Below, piece by piece: positions 27,303 through 36,044 of a stretch of DNA of 64,000 bases (the first letter of the stretch is position 1; each line of letters begins with the position of its first letter). Where the stretch lies: NCBI GenBank assembly GCA_035628915.1, contig DASPIW010000062.1, forward strand, positions 11,395-75,394, given 5' to 3'. Under the pieces are notes generated by a model, which saw nothing but the letters and a program-made list of their open reading frames with translations, made no database searches and was not told where the DNA came from. A program made the position numbers and the translations under genes. This stretch comes from JARBUG01 sp035628915 (lineage in GTDB: Bacteria > Bacillota > Sulfobacillia > Symbiobacteriales > Symbiobacteriaceae).

Positions 27303-27383
27303 ATGAGAATCACCATAGAGGTAGATGCATTTACGCTAATCCTCGCGGTGGCAAACATCCTGGCGCTGGCCGCTATCAGGTAG
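27303..27383 (+). CDS. 26-aa single-span membrane peptide
   Basis: Short gene with a near-perfect Shine-Dalgarno (GAGAGGAGGTG, ending five bases before ATG). The peptide has a short charged N-terminus (MRITIEVD), one hydrophobic helix (FTLILAVANILALAA) and a terminal Arg, then TAG. No homologue is known to me. The size and layout resemble small membrane peptides such as type I toxins or complex-associated peptides. It lies in a kilobase with no other gene, between a two-component operon and the psr operon. Confidence 0.5.
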   Translation: MRITIEVDAFTLILAVANILALAAIR

Positions 27384-28218
27384 CTTCCTCATTGTGGACA
27401 GGTTTTCCGAATTTCAAACTGGCCCGATAGTGGAGGACCCAAGGGGTAGACTTCCTGGTTATGTCCAAGGACGAGTGGCCAAGCAGTAGCGCACAGTATT
27501 CCTGGTAATCATCCAGTCAGGAAGAGGGCACTTGATACCTAAAGCTGGGCTACTTTCCTTATGCCCTATCTTGGGGTGGCAGAAGGGTGAAGTGGGTTCA
27601 CCGGGGACTGGCCGCGCTCCTGGTATGCCACCCAGCCTCTATCACGCACTTTTTCAGGTCATAGCGCTCACTGATGGCGTTGAACAGGGGTTCCAGGTGC
27701 CACGCCTCAAGCAGGTGCCCAGTCTCGTGCAGAGATCCACTGCAGCACGCGGAAGAGTGTCAAAATATACAAGTCGCTGGCCGTTTATGGCCTGTATGGA
27801 TTGAAAACTGAACCGGCTTCCCGGCTCGTACAGGCCCACATTTGCACTTTCGAAGGGGCAAACGACAAGATTCGCCAGACTTCGTGTACTTCCGTTACCT
27901 GGGAGGGTATCCAACACCGCGCCGAGGCGGTTCAGTTGTGAAAATCTACAAGGTTTGGAGCCAACGAAGCTTGGATATCTTGACAGCTGACCCCCAGGGG
28001 GGCAAACCACGACGACACCGCTTCCCGTGCACCTGCCACGGCAGAGGGGAGGGGTGGGAGGGGGTCGACAGACCCCCTCGCACTTCAAATGTACAGATGT
28101 ACCTCGCGAAAGGTACATTCACACACGGCGTACTTGGTGCGGATGACACTCAAATCACACCTGCCCGGCATGTGAAAATGGGAGCACAGACCACATCACA
28201 CAGACTGGAGGTCATCCT
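27384..28218. other. Long intergenic region before the psr operon
   Basis: About 830 bp without a convincing gene. A short minus-strand frame around 27600-27740 (LHETGHLLEAWHLEPLFNAI...) looks like a decayed coding fragment I cannot identify. TTGACA at 27979 could be a -35. GAGGGGGTC / GACCCCCTC (about 28057-28078) is a hairpin. TGACACTCAAATCACA (28143-28158) has one perfect TCACA half of an Fnr-type box, and may lie in the psr promoter. Confidence 0.4.
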
Positions 28219-29100
28219 ATGTCACACACCGTGACGTGGCCCGTCTGGATCGCTCTCTACCTGTACCTGGCAGGCGTGAGCGGCGGCGCGTTCGCTGCTT
28301 CCACTGCCGCCTCGTTCCTCGGTGAGCGCTACCGGAACGTCACCCGCTGGGGCGCCTACATCGCTCCCTGGCCCGTGCTCATCGGTACCGGCCTGCTCAT
28401 CTTCGACCTTGGCTCCCCCATGAAGTTCTACCTGCTCTTCCTCAAGGTCAACCCCCGCTCGGTCATGTCCATGGGCGCCTTCATCCTCTCGCTCTTCGGC
28501 GCCATCGCTGTGGCCCACTTTTGGCACCAGCTCTACACCGAAAAGAAGGTCAAGTTCACGCTGCTGCCTGACTCGCTGGTCAAGCTCATCCGCTTCCTCG
28601 GCATCCCCCTGGCGGTCGGCATCGGCACGTATACGGGCTTCCTCCTCAACGCCTCCATTGCCGTCACCCTCTGGAACAACGGCGTCCTCCCGCTGATCTT
28701 CCTGGCCTCCGCCCTGTCGACCGGCGTCGCCGCCGTCATGGTGGCTGTGGCGCTCAGCAGCAAGTGGAACACCGTCAAGGACGAAGTGCGCAACCTGGCC
28801 ATCGTCGATGCGGTCCTCATCGGCCTGGAGCTCTTCGCTCTTGCGGCGTACCTGTGGAGCCTGCACGTCGGCAATCTGAAGCAGCAGGCCGCACTCGACT
28901 ACCTGAACCTGCACTACGGCGTCTGGTTCTGGGGCGGCGTCATCACCGTGGGCCTCCTGCTCCCGCTGTTCCTCAAGGTCTTCACCAAGGGCGAGAGCGC
29001 CGCTAAGGCTGCCCTGAACGGCACCCTGGTCCTCTTCGGCGGCCTGGTCCTCCGCATCGTCATCGTCATAGCCGGCCAGATGGCCACTCCGCTGTACTAG
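28219..29100 (+). CDS. psrC: NrfD/PsrC-type membrane subunit of a molybdoenzyme
   Basis: 293-aa membrane protein with about eight helices of the NrfD/PsrC family, which exchanges electrons with the quinone pool. N-terminal WPVWIALYLYLAGVSGGAF is typical. CTGGAGGTCATCCT precedes the ATG. It is the first gene of an operon with an iron-sulfur subunit, a catalytic subunit and a TorD chaperone. The PsrC-first order is less common than psrABC but seen in Firmicutes. The symbol reflects family, not proven substrate. Confidence 0.85.
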   Translation: MSHTVTWPVWIALYLYLAGVSGGAFAASTAASFLGERYRNVTRWGAYIAPWPVLIGTGLLIFDLGSPMKFYLLFLKVNPRSVMSMGAFILSLFGAIAVAHFWHQLYTEKKVKFTLLPDSLVKLIRFLGIPLAVGIGTYTGFLLNASIAVTLWNNGVLPLIFLASALSTGVAAVMVAVALSSKWNTVKDEVRNLAIVDAVLIGLELFALAAYLWSLHVGNLKQQAALDYLNLHYGVWFWGGVITVGLLLPLFLKVFTKGESAAKAALNGTLVLFGGLVLRIVIVIAGQMATPLY

Positions 29101-29117
29101 GGAGGGACAGAGCACAC

Positions 29118-29702
29118 ATGTCAACCAAGCGCTACGGCATGGTCATCGACCTCAGGAGATGCGTCGGCTGCGAGGGCTGCACGGTGGCGTGCAAGTCCGA
29201 GAACGGCGTGCCGCTGGGCCACTTCCGGACCTGGGTCCAAAAGCATGAGAAGGGCGTCTTCCCGAACGTTTCCATGCAGTTCGTGCCCAAGCTGTGCAAC
29301 CACTGCGAAGATCCCGCCTGCGTCAGCGTCTGTCCGACCGGCGCTTCCTTCAAGCGGTCCGAGGACGGCATCGTCCTGATCAACCAGGATGACTGCATCG
29401 GCTGCAAATACTGCATGGTCTCCTGCCCTTATGGCGTGCGGTATCTGGACGAATCCAAGGGCGTCGTCGACAAGTGCACCTGGTGCGTCCACCGGGTGGA
29501 ACAGGGCGTCGTGCCGTCCTGCGTCAACACCTGCATCACCGGCGCCCGCATCTTTGGCGATCTGAACGACCCGCACAGCGATATCGCCAAGTTCATCGCT
29601 ACCCACCCGGTGCAGCAGCTGAAGCCTGAGGCCGGTCTCGGCCCGAACGTCTACTACGTGGCGCTCGACAAGGACTTCAACACCACACTGGGCAATCGCT
29701 AG
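29118..29702 (+). CDS. psrB: 4Fe-4S dicluster electron-transfer subunit (PsrB/DmsB type)
   Basis: 194-aa protein with four cysteine clusters in the usual order: CVGCEGCTVACK, CNHCEDPACVSVCP, CIGCKYCMVSCPYGV and CTWCVH...CVNTC. It would carry electrons between the membrane subunit and the molybdenum site. It has no signal peptide, so it probably rides with the Tat-exported catalytic subunit. GGGAGGGAC precedes the ATG. Spacing to both neighbours is under 20 bases. Confidence 0.92.
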   Translation: MSTKRYGMVIDLRRCVGCEGCTVACKSENGVPLGHFRTWVQKHEKGVFPNVSMQFVPKLCNHCEDPACVSVCPTGASFKRSEDGIVLINQDDCIGCKYCMVSCPYGVRYLDESKGVVDKCTWCVHRVEQGVVPSCVNTCITGARIFGDLNDPHSDIAKFIATHPVQQLKPEAGLGPNVYYVALDKDFNTTLGNR

Positions 29703-29720
29703 GGAGGAGGGAAGCCAGGT

Positions 29721-32192
29721 ATGGAACTCAATCGCCGCAACTTCTTGAAGCTCGGTGCTGCCACCGGCGCCCTTGCCTATGTGGGCGGACAGGCCGTGGT
29801 CTCTGCCGAGGAGCTGCTCAAGGGCGGGAAGGATTTCGATAAGAAAGGCCAGGCGCGTAAGGCCATTCCCAGTTCCTGCTTCCAGTGCCCGGCCATCTGC
29901 GGCATCATCGCTTACGTGGAGAACGGCCGGGTTGTGAAGATCGAAGGCAACCCCGCCCACCCGAACAACCAGGGCACCCTCTGCGCCAAGGGCCAGGCCG
30001 GCATCAGCCAGGCGTACGACGCCCAGCGCATTCTCTATCCGATGGTCCAGACCAAGGAGCGCGGCGACAAGACTGGCTGGAAGCGCGTCAGCTGGGACGA
30101 GGCGCTGGATCTGGTCGCCAGGCGGATGAAGAAGAACATCGACGAGAAGCGCCCCGACAAGATCTACTTGATGCCCGGCCGCGACCGGTCCGCCGGCTAT
30201 CTGGCCCGCTTCGCCGCCGCCATCGGTACGCCGCACGTCATCAGCCGCTCCGGCACCTGCTCCCAGTCCAAGAAGGCCGGCTTCATGGAGGCCTGGGGCT
30301 ATGACTCCAACTGGAACGACTATGCCAACGCCAAGGTGGTCCTGAACTTCGGCCACGGCGTCATGGAAAGCGGCTCGGTCTTCGTCGGCAACTCCAAGCA
30401 GGCGGTTAAGGGCATCGTCGAAAACGGAACCTACTTCGTGACGATCGACCCGCGGCTCTCCAACACCGCCGCGAAGTCCAGCGAGTGGGTGCCGATCAAG
30501 CCGGGCACCGACCTCGCGATGCTGCTGGCCATGCACTATGTGATCCTGAAGAACAACCTGCAGGATCCCGACATGGCCAAGTGGTTCAACTATCCGCTCG
30601 ACAAGTACCTGGAGCACCTGGAGAAGAACGGCTACACCCCGGCATGGGCCGAAAAGATCTGCGGTGTGCCCGCTGCCACCATTGAGCGGCTCGCCAAGCT
30701 GTTCGCCACCAAGAAGCCCGGCTGTGTAACCGCTTACAAGGGCATTGGCACCCATACCAACGGCGCCATGACCACCAAGGCGGTCATCCTCCTGGCGGCC
30801 CTGGTCGGCAACCTGAACGTCAAGGGCGGCACCTTCTACAACAAGACCGCCTCGTTCAAGAATCCCCCCGCCCCGCCGGCCGCCACGGCCAAGAAGACGC
30901 CGGCCCTGAAGTCCAACCCGCTCCAGTCGGACGCCAACACCACCCTGTTCGAGAAGTGGTCGGAAGGCGTCGGCGAAGTCGACATGATCATGACCTGGGT
31001 CCACAACCCGGTGTACGTCCTCGGCAACGCCCAGCAGAAGATCGATATCCTCAAGGACCGGAAGAAGATCCCGTTCTTCGCGGCCATCGACCTGTTTATG
31101 TCCGAGTCCACGGCCCTGGCCGACGTGGTTCTGCCGGACGTCTCCTACCTCGAGCGAAACGACCCCGAGTCGCACTACCCCGTGAGCGGCAAGCCCTGGG
31201 TCGCCATCCGCCAGAACGTCCTGAAAGGCGAGAAGCCCATTGGCGAAGGCAAGGAGCAGTGCGAGATTCTCCGGGCGATCGCTCAGAAGCTCGGGCCCGA
31301 GTATGGCAAGTACTTCGACATCTCCCGGGAAGAGTACGTCAGGTTCAGCGTCAGGGACTCCCTCCCAGGCTTTGAAGACTGGGGCGGCTACGAGAAGCTG
31401 AAGCAGGTTGGCGTGTACGCCTATGAATACCCCACCGGCAAGTTTGAGTACGATGGCCTGGCCAAGAAGACGGTTGCCGACAAGGATCTGGAAGGGACCA
31501 TCTTCGATGAGAAGACCGGCATTTACTACAAGCCGCTGAAGGACAAGGAAGGCAAGCTCATCGAAAAGGACGGCCAGCCGCAGCCTGACACGGCTGCCGC
31601 CGTCGGCATCAAGCTGGAGGATGGCAAGGTCTACAAGGGCTGGAACACCGGCCACAAGAAGATCGGCCTCTTCTCGGAGAAGTGGGAGAAGCAGTTCCCG
31701 GGCATGGGCCTGCCGGTCTGGGCGCAAAGCACCACCGTCGCCGAGGCGAAGGAAGGCGAACTGATTCTCTTCCAGTACAAGTTTGCGACAATGACCCACA
31801 GCCGCACGTCGAACTGCAAGTGGCTCTCCGAGCTGCGGCACGACAACCCGATCCTCATGAACCCGGCGGATGCCCGGAAGCTGGGCCTCAAGGACGGCGA
31901 CAAGGTGAAGGTGACGTCCAAGACGAACGCCAAGGTGTTCACGCTGCAGGTCACGGAGGGCGTCATGCCCGGCACTGCGGGCAACGGCTGGGGCCCCGGC
32001 CACTGGGAGTACGGCGCGTTCGCCACCGCCGGCGAGGGCGTGACGGCCGAAATGAAGGCCGCCGACCCGGACTATGGCCGGATCTGGTGGAAGGAGAAGG
32101 GCACGAACGGCAACTGGCTGCCCGCCCCGGTTACCGACCCCATCGGCGGCTCCCAGGAGTGGGCGACTCCCGTAAAGATCGCAAAGGCCTGA
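29721..32192 (+). CDS. psrA: Molybdopterin oxidoreductase catalytic subunit (PsrA/PhsA-like)
   Basis: 823-aa DMSO-reductase-family enzyme. It starts with a Tat signal (NRRNFLKLGAATGAL), then the [4Fe-4S] cysteines Cys53, Cys56, Cys60 and Cys88. The probable Mo ligand is Cys180 in RSGTCSQSKKAGF; Cys at this place fits polysulfide, thiosulfate, tetrathionate or arsenate reductases and argues against DMSO reductase (Ser). The C-terminal cofactor-binding barrel (NPADARKLGLKDGDKV) is intact. An inserted Lys/Asp-rich stretch around residues 570-640 is less conserved. Substrate cannot be assigned from sequence alone. Heavy C/G-ending codon bias suggests strong expression. Confidence 0.88.
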   Translation: MELNRRNFLKLGAATGALAYVGGQAVVSAEELLKGGKDFDKKGQARKAIPSSCFQCPAICGIIAYVENGRVVKIEGNPAHPNNQGTLCAKGQAGISQAYDAQRILYPMVQTKERGDKTGWKRVSWDEALDLVARRMKKNIDEKRPDKIYLMPGRDRSAGYLARFAAAIGTPHVISRSGTCSQSKKAGFMEAWGYDSNWNDYANAKVVLNFGHGVMESGSVFVGNSKQAVKGIVENGTYFVTIDPRLSNTAAKSSEWVPIKPGTDLAMLLAMHYVILKNNLQDPDMAKWFNYPLDKYLEHLEKNGYTPAWAEKICGVPAATIERLAKLFATKKPGCVTAYKGIGTHTNGAMTTKAVILLAALVGNLNVKGGTFYNKTASFKNPPAPPAATAKKTPALKSNPLQSDANTTLFEKWSEGVGEVDMIMTWVHNPVYVLGNAQQKIDILKDRKKIPFFAAIDLFMSESTALADVVLPDVSYLERNDPESHYPVSGKPWVAIRQNVLKGEKPIGEGKEQCEILRAIAQKLGPEYGKYFDISREEYVRFSVRDSLPGFEDWGGYEKLKQVGVYAYEYPTGKFEYDGLAKKTVADKDLEGTIFDEKTGIYYKPLKDKEGKLIEKDGQPQPDTAAAVGIKLEDGKVYKGWNTGHKKIGLFSEKWEKQFPGMGLPVWAQSTTVAEAKEGELILFQYKFATMTHSRTSNCKWLSELRHDNPILMNPADARKLGLKDGDKVKVTSKTNAKVFTLQVTEGVMPGTAGNGWGPGHWEYGAFATAGEGVTAEMKAADPDYGRIWWKEKGTNGNWLPAPVTDPIGGSQEWATPVKIAKA

Positions 32193-32214
32193 TACCCGGG
32201 GGAGGACTGGACCT

Positions 32215-32832
32215 ATGGTCGGGAACGCTGATGCTGCCCAGGCGCTGGCCCGCGGCAACATTTACGGCCTGCTGGCCCGGATAACCAGAGCCGAGGTAGA
32301 TGCAAGCCTGCTGGGGGCCTTCCGCCAGCCGGGGGTGCTGGAGGCGCTGCGGGAGGCCGGGGCTGATCTGGCGCCGGCTCTGGCGGGGGCTGACGACGGC
32401 GCCCTGCTTGAGGAACTGGCCACGGCTTACGCGTACCTCTTTCTCCTCAATCTGAGCCCGCACGAGTCCGTGCAGCGGGGCGAGGGGCGGCTGTGGGGCG
32501 ACCGGACGGTGGCGGCGGGGGCATTCCTGGAGGAGGCCGGCCTGGCCGTCGAAGGCGAGACTTCACTGCTGCCGGACCATATCAGCCTGGAGTTGGCGGT
32601 GATGCAGCGGCTGAGCGCCGACGAGGCCGCACGGCTGTCAGCCGGCGATGAGACCGGGGCAGAGGCGCTGCGCTCGTTGCAGAAGCGGTACCTCAAGGAG
32701 CACCTCGGTGCCTGGGGCGTCAAGTTCTTCGGCGATGCTGAGCGGGCCGCCAACCATGAGTTCTACCGGCAGCTTTCCCGCCTGGCCCGGGAGTTTCTGC
32801 ACAGCGATCTGGTCTTCTTTGGCCTGGCATAA
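32215..32832 (+). CDS. TorD-family molybdoenzyme chaperone
   Basis: 205-aa all-helical protein of the TorD/DmsD family that guards the Tat signal and cofactor insertion of the preceding molybdoenzyme. Family marks: the YLFLLN segment near residue 80 and LLPDHISLELAVM near 120 (the LPDH-type motif). GGGGGAGGAC precedes the ATG, 22 bases after psrA. Followed by a bidirectional hairpin. Confidence 0.87.
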   Translation: MVGNADAAQALARGNIYGLLARITRAEVDASLLGAFRQPGVLEALREAGADLAPALAGADDGALLEELATAYAYLFLLNLSPHESVQRGEGRLWGDRTVAAGAFLEEAGLAVEGETSLLPDHISLELAVMQRLSADEAARLSAGDETGAEALRSLQKRYLKEHLGAWGVKFFGDAERAANHEFYRQLSRLAREFLHSDLVFFGLA

Positions 32833-32839
32833 GCCTGAA

Positions 32840-32871
32840 CGGCGCCTCCCTGCTTGAGGGAGGCGCCGCCT
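32840..32871. terminator. Hairpin between convergent torD-like and SHOCT genes
   Basis: 11-bp stem GGCGCCTCCCT / AGGGAGGCGCC, 5-base loop, weak T content on either side. Confidence 0.6.
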
Positions 32872-32876
32872 TCTCA

Positions 32877-33344
32877 CTATCCCTGAAGCTTCTGGCGGAG
32901 TAGATCGAACTCCTCAGCCGTAATCTCGCCCTTGGCCAGGCGCATCCGCAGGACCTGCATCGCTTCGGATTCCAACGGCGCACCTGAGCGGGTCCGCTTC
33001 CAGGCGAAGTAAGCCACCACGATGGCGCCCATGATCAGCAGGGCATGCAGGCCCATGCCGACCCAACCATGCCAGCCCCACGAGCCATACTGCGGGCCCA
33101 TCATGCCGTGCATGCCCATCATGCCTCCACGGCCGCCCATCATGCCGTGCATGCCCATCATGCCGCCGCGGGCGCCCATCATCATCATGCCGCCGGGCCC
33201 ACCCATCCCGAATCCGCCGAAGCCCATGACCAAAAGCCCTGCAGCCAGAATCCACAGCCAGGCGGAGCGGGAAACAGCGCTCTCCCGGCGGGCGGCGAAC
33301 CAGAGGCCCAAGCCAATCAGAAGCAGCAGCGGCCACATGAACAT
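32877..33344 (-). CDS. Met/Gly-rich membrane protein with SHOCT domain
   Basis: 155 aa. Two membrane helices (about 3-20 and 28-45) are followed by a striking Gly/Met/His segment, roughly residues 50-95, in which GGMMGMHGMM occurs twice; then a third helix (about 98-115) and a C-terminal SHOCT motif (RLAKGEITAEEFDLLRQKL). Met/His-rich extracytoplasmic segments often bind copper or silver; that is an inference here. AAAGGGGAC precedes the ATG. Divergent from a cupredoxin gene and near a two-component system, which fits a copper- or redox-stress locus. Confidence 0.75.
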   Translation of the reverse strand: MFMWPLLLLIGLGLWFAARRESAVSRSAWLWILAAGLLVMGFGGFGMGGPGGMMMMGARGGMMGMHGMMGGRGGMMGMHGMMGPQYGSWGWHGWVGMGLHALLIMGAIVVAYFAWKRTRSGAPLESEAMQVLRMRLAKGEITAEEFDLLRQKLQG

Positions 33345-33446
33345 GTTGACAGTCCCCTTTCTTCACATAGCGCCTGCTTTCATGATACATGCGGATCGTG
33401 GAGCCTGCATGACCGGAATGTGGAGTCTGTGTGGAGGACCATACTT

Positions 33447-33482
33447 TCTCCATACCTCTTGGGTAGGATAGCTCTATGGAGA
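33447..33482. promoter_or_regulatory. Inverted repeat in the SHOCT/cupredoxin divergent region
   Basis: TCTCCATA ... TATGGAGA, 8-bp arms 20 bp apart, flanking a possible -10 TAGGAT at 33464. It lies 23 bp before the cupredoxin start and could be an operator. Confidence 0.35.
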
Positions 33483-33505
33483 ATCACACTCAGGAGGGTT
33501 ACAAA

Positions 33506-33922
33506 ATGCGAAAGTGGGCCAAGTTGGTACTAGCCGTGGCAGCCGTGGCAATGCTCGCCGGATGCTCGGCCAAGGCCGGCGCACCGGCTGCTGCCGCCAT
33601 TACCCTGAACATCGCCAATACGGCGTATGGCACCAGGGAGATTACCGTCGAGAAAGGCAAGACCTATCAGTTGGTGCTTGAGAATCAGGACGTGCAGCTG
33701 CACGATTTCTCGATCGACAAGATCGACGCCAAGGTCCAGGAAGCCAAGGAAGAGCACGGGCACGACATGGGCGCCAAAAAGCCTGACCTGCACATTTCTG
33801 CCGACGCCGGCAAGACCGGCACGCTGACTTTCACGCCGAACCAGCAGGGTACCTTCACGTACTACTGCTCCGTCGAGGGCCACAAGGAGGCCGGCATGTC
33901 GGGCAAGCTGATCGTCAAGTAG
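33506..33922 (+). CDS. Cupredoxin-domain lipoprotein
   Basis: 138 aa. ATG at 33506 has GGAGGG eight bases upstream. The signal peptide ends in lipobox MLAGC, followed by an Ala-rich linker. The rest is a plastocyanin-like beta barrel with a type I copper set: His in QLHDFSID, Cys and His in YYCSVEGH, and Met in GMSGKLIV. A His/Asp-rich insertion (KEEHGHDMG) lies in the middle. Likely a membrane-anchored copper electron carrier or copper binder. Convergent with the kinase gene, sharing the hairpin at 33938. Confidence 0.85.
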   Translation: MRKWAKLVLAVAAVAMLAGCSAKAGAPAAAAITLNIANTAYGTREITVEKGKTYQLVLENQDVQLHDFSIDKIDAKVQEAKEEHGHDMGAKKPDLHISADAGKTGTLTFTPNQQGTFTYYCSVEGHKEAGMSGKLIVK

Positions 33923-33937
33923 CAACGAGCAAAACAA

Positions 33938-33978
33938 GAGCGCCGCCCGCGGTCCGACGCTGGACCCGGGCGGCGCTC
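33938..33978. terminator. Bidirectional hairpin between cupredoxin and kinase genes
   Basis: 12-bp stem GAGCGCCGCCCG / CGGGCGGCGCTC with a 17-base loop. Confidence 0.65.
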
Positions 33979-33989
33979 TGTCGTGCGGT

Positions 33990-35333
33990 CTATTTCAGGG
34001 GAAGGGTGAAGGAGAACGTCGACCCCCGGCCTGGCTCGCTTGCCACGCTCACATCCCCGCCGTGGCACCGGATGATCGACCGGACGATGGCCAGGCCCAG
34101 GCCCCGGCCCTGGCTGTGCCGCTTGCGGAACCGTTCAAAGACCATGGGCAGGTCCTCGGGCGGAATCCCTTCGCCGGTATCCGCCACGGAGACGACCACC
34201 TGACTCCCTTCCCGGCGGGCCGCAACGGTTAGTCGGCCGCCAGCCGGCGTATGGCGGAGGGCGTTGTCCAGCAAGTTGAAGACCACCTGCTGAATCCGCC
34301 CGCCGTCGGCCAGCGGCTGCGGAAGGTCGGGCGGCAGATTGACGCTGACCGCGACGCCCTTTTCTTCCGCCTGTGGGAGGATGGCGTCGGCGGCCTGCTG
34401 GATGGGCAGGGCCAGGTCCAGTGGCTGCAGATCGAACGAAAGCTGCCCCTCTTCCATCTGCGCCAGATCCATCAAGTCATCGACCAGGCGGCCGAGGCGC
34501 ACCGATTCTTCCTGCACGATGTGCAGGTACCGGTCGCGGTCTTCGTCGGTCTTTACCAGCCCCTCGGCCACGGCCTGGGCATACCCGCGAATATACGACA
34601 GGGGGGTGCGCAGTTCATGGGCCACGTTGGCCAGGAACTCCCGGCGCCGCTTTTCGTACCCTTCCAGCTGGGCCGTCATCTGGTTGACGGCGCCGGCCAA
34701 CTGCCCCAGTTCGTCGCGGGTAACCACGTCAACCCGAGTGGAAAAATCGCCCCGGGCGATCCGGACGGTGGCCTGCTCAACGGCGATGACGGGCCGCAGC
34801 AGGCTGCGGGCAAGCATAAGGGCCAGCCCGGTGCCCAGCAGAAGCGTCATGCCGCCGGCCAGCCACAGGTAGCGGCGGGCCAGGCTGAGCGACTGCTTGA
34901 CCGGCCCAGCCGGCGCCAGCAGCACGACGGCGCCGAAATTGTGGGGCACCGGCACTGCGGTCACGATGAAGCTGCCCCGGTCCAGAGCGACTTCTCCCAC
35001 AAAGGTGGAATACGACTGTGCCGCTGCCACCGCCTGCGGCGGAGGGGCAGTGGCTGAGGCGCCCGGAAAGTCGACCGGGTGCCCCCCGCGGTCCAGCACC
35101 AGCACCTCGCCGCCTACCATGGCGCCCATCATGGGTGCCATGGTCAGGGTGCCCTTGTCATACGCCAGCAGGTCGGCCAGCTGCTGGCTGTGGTACAGGA
35201 GCGGCTCGGTCACCTGGCTGCTGTAGAAATCGGTCAGGAGCTTGCCCAGGGCGATCTCCAGGGGCACCATCACCACCAGAATCAGGGCAGTAAAAGCCAG
35301 CCAGAGCTTGGCGACGACGCTAACCCTTCGCAT
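33990..35333 (-). CDS. Membrane sensor histidine kinase (HAMP-HisKA)
   Basis: 447 aa. ATG at 35333 is chosen over the upstream TTG because GGAGG sits seven bases before it. Membrane helices near 8-28 and 155-178 flank an extracytoplasmic sensor of about 125 residues that is unusually Met- and Ala-rich (MAPMMGAMVGG). Then HAMP (RPVIAVEQATVRIARGDFS), HisKA (FLANVAHELRTPLSYIRGY) and HATPase_c (NLLDNALRHTP, DTGEGIPPED, GRGLGLAIV). It overlaps the response regulator by 14 bases. The Met-rich sensor and cupredoxin neighbour suggest a metal signal (inference). Confidence 0.92.
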   Translation of the reverse strand: MRRVSVVAKLWLAFTALILVVMVPLEIALGKLLTDFYSSQVTEPLLYHSQQLADLLAYDKGTLTMAPMMGAMVGGEVLVLDRGGHPVDFPGASATAPPPQAVAAAQSYSTFVGEVALDRGSFIVTAVPVPHNFGAVVLLAPAGPVKQSLSLARRYLWLAGGMTLLLGTGLALMLARSLLRPVIAVEQATVRIARGDFSTRVDVVTRDELGQLAGAVNQMTAQLEGYEKRRREFLANVAHELRTPLSYIRGYAQAVAEGLVKTDEDRDRYLHIVQEESVRLGRLVDDLMDLAQMEEGQLSFDLQPLDLALPIQQAADAILPQAEEKGVAVSVNLPPDLPQPLADGGRIQQVVFNLLDNALRHTPAGGRLTVAARREGSQVVVSVADTGEGIPPEDLPMVFERFRKRHSQGRGLGLAIVRSIIRCHGGDVSVASEPGRGSTFSFTLPLK

Positions 35334-36009
35334 TGGGGTCCTCCACAAACCGATAGCCGATTCCCCACACGGTGGCGATCATGCCGGCGCCGTCCTCCAG
35401 CTCTTCCCGCAGGTTCTTGATGTGGCTGTCGACGGTGCGGATGTCGCCCTCGAAGTCGGCGCCCCAGACCCGGTCCAGCAGGCGCTCACGCGGGAACGCC
35501 TGGCCGGGATGGGCGGCCAGCAGGGTAAGCAGGTCAAACTCCTTGGGCGTCAGGGAGAGGGCCCGCTCTTTCCAGGTGGCCGACCGCTGTTCGGGGCTGA
35601 TGACCAGGGGGCCCCGCCGGATGGTCATCTGCCCTTCGGCGGGGCTGCTCGTCCGCCGCAGCACCGCCTGGACCCGGGCCACGAGCTCCCGGCCGTCGAA
35701 AGGCTTGGCCACGTAATCGTCGGCGCCCATGCGGAGCCCCTGGACCCGGTCGGGCACGTCGCCCCGGGCGGTCAGCATGATCACGGGCGTGGCCGACTCT
35801 TCCCGAATGCGCTGAAGAGTAGCCCAGCCGTCCAGGCCGGGCATCATCACATCAAGCAGAACGAGGGCGGGCGCCTCGGCGTTGAGCTGGCGCAGGGCGG
35901 CCAGGCCGTCCTCCGCTTCCAGCACCGTGAACTCAGTCTGCAAGTAGAGCCGGATCAGGTCCCGCATGCGGGGCTCGTCGTCAACGATGAGGATTTTTGG
36001 TTTCGCCAC
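35320..36009 (-). CDS. OmpR-family response regulator
   Basis: 229 aa. GTG at 36009 (VAKPKILIVDDE) is the likely start, with AGGCAGG upstream; longer frames lack a receiver-like extension. Receiver: DDE acidic pair, phospho-Asp in LVLLDVMMPGLDG, Lys in DDYVAKPFDG. Winged-helix C-terminus: LTPKEFDLLTLLAAHPG and IRTVDSHIKNLREEL. Partner of the overlapping kinase. Confidence 0.93.
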   Translation of the reverse strand: MAKPKILIVDDEPRMRDLIRLYLQTEFTVLEAEDGLAALRQLNAEAPALVLLDVMMPGLDGWATLQRIREESATPVIMLTARGDVPDRVQGLRMGADDYVAKPFDGRELVARVQAVLRRTSSPAEGQMTIRRGPLVISPEQRSATWKERALSLTPKEFDLLTLLAAHPGQAFPRERLLDRVWGADFEGDIRTVDSHIKNLREELEDGAGMIATVWGIGYRFVEDPNAKG

Positions 36010-36044
36010 CGTACATAGCACCTGCCTCTCCCGCTTCGTCAGGC

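Noticed and set aside
27654..28118. 154-aa minus-strand frame upstream of psrC
   Set aside because: Cys/Pro/Arg-rich with no start signal or family, in a region of non-coding composition.
29121..32261. 1046-aa open frame on the minus strand opposite the psr operon
   Set aside because: It is a shadow produced by strong C/G third-position bias in psrB and psrA. It has no Shine-Dalgarno and no recognisable domain, and the plus-strand genes are unambiguous.
33022..33471. 149-aa plus-strand frame rich in MPPRPPIMPCMPI repeats
   Set aside because: It is the reverse of the Met/Gly repeat region of the SHOCT gene. No Shine-Dalgarno; the minus-strand protein has membrane helices and a SHOCT motif.
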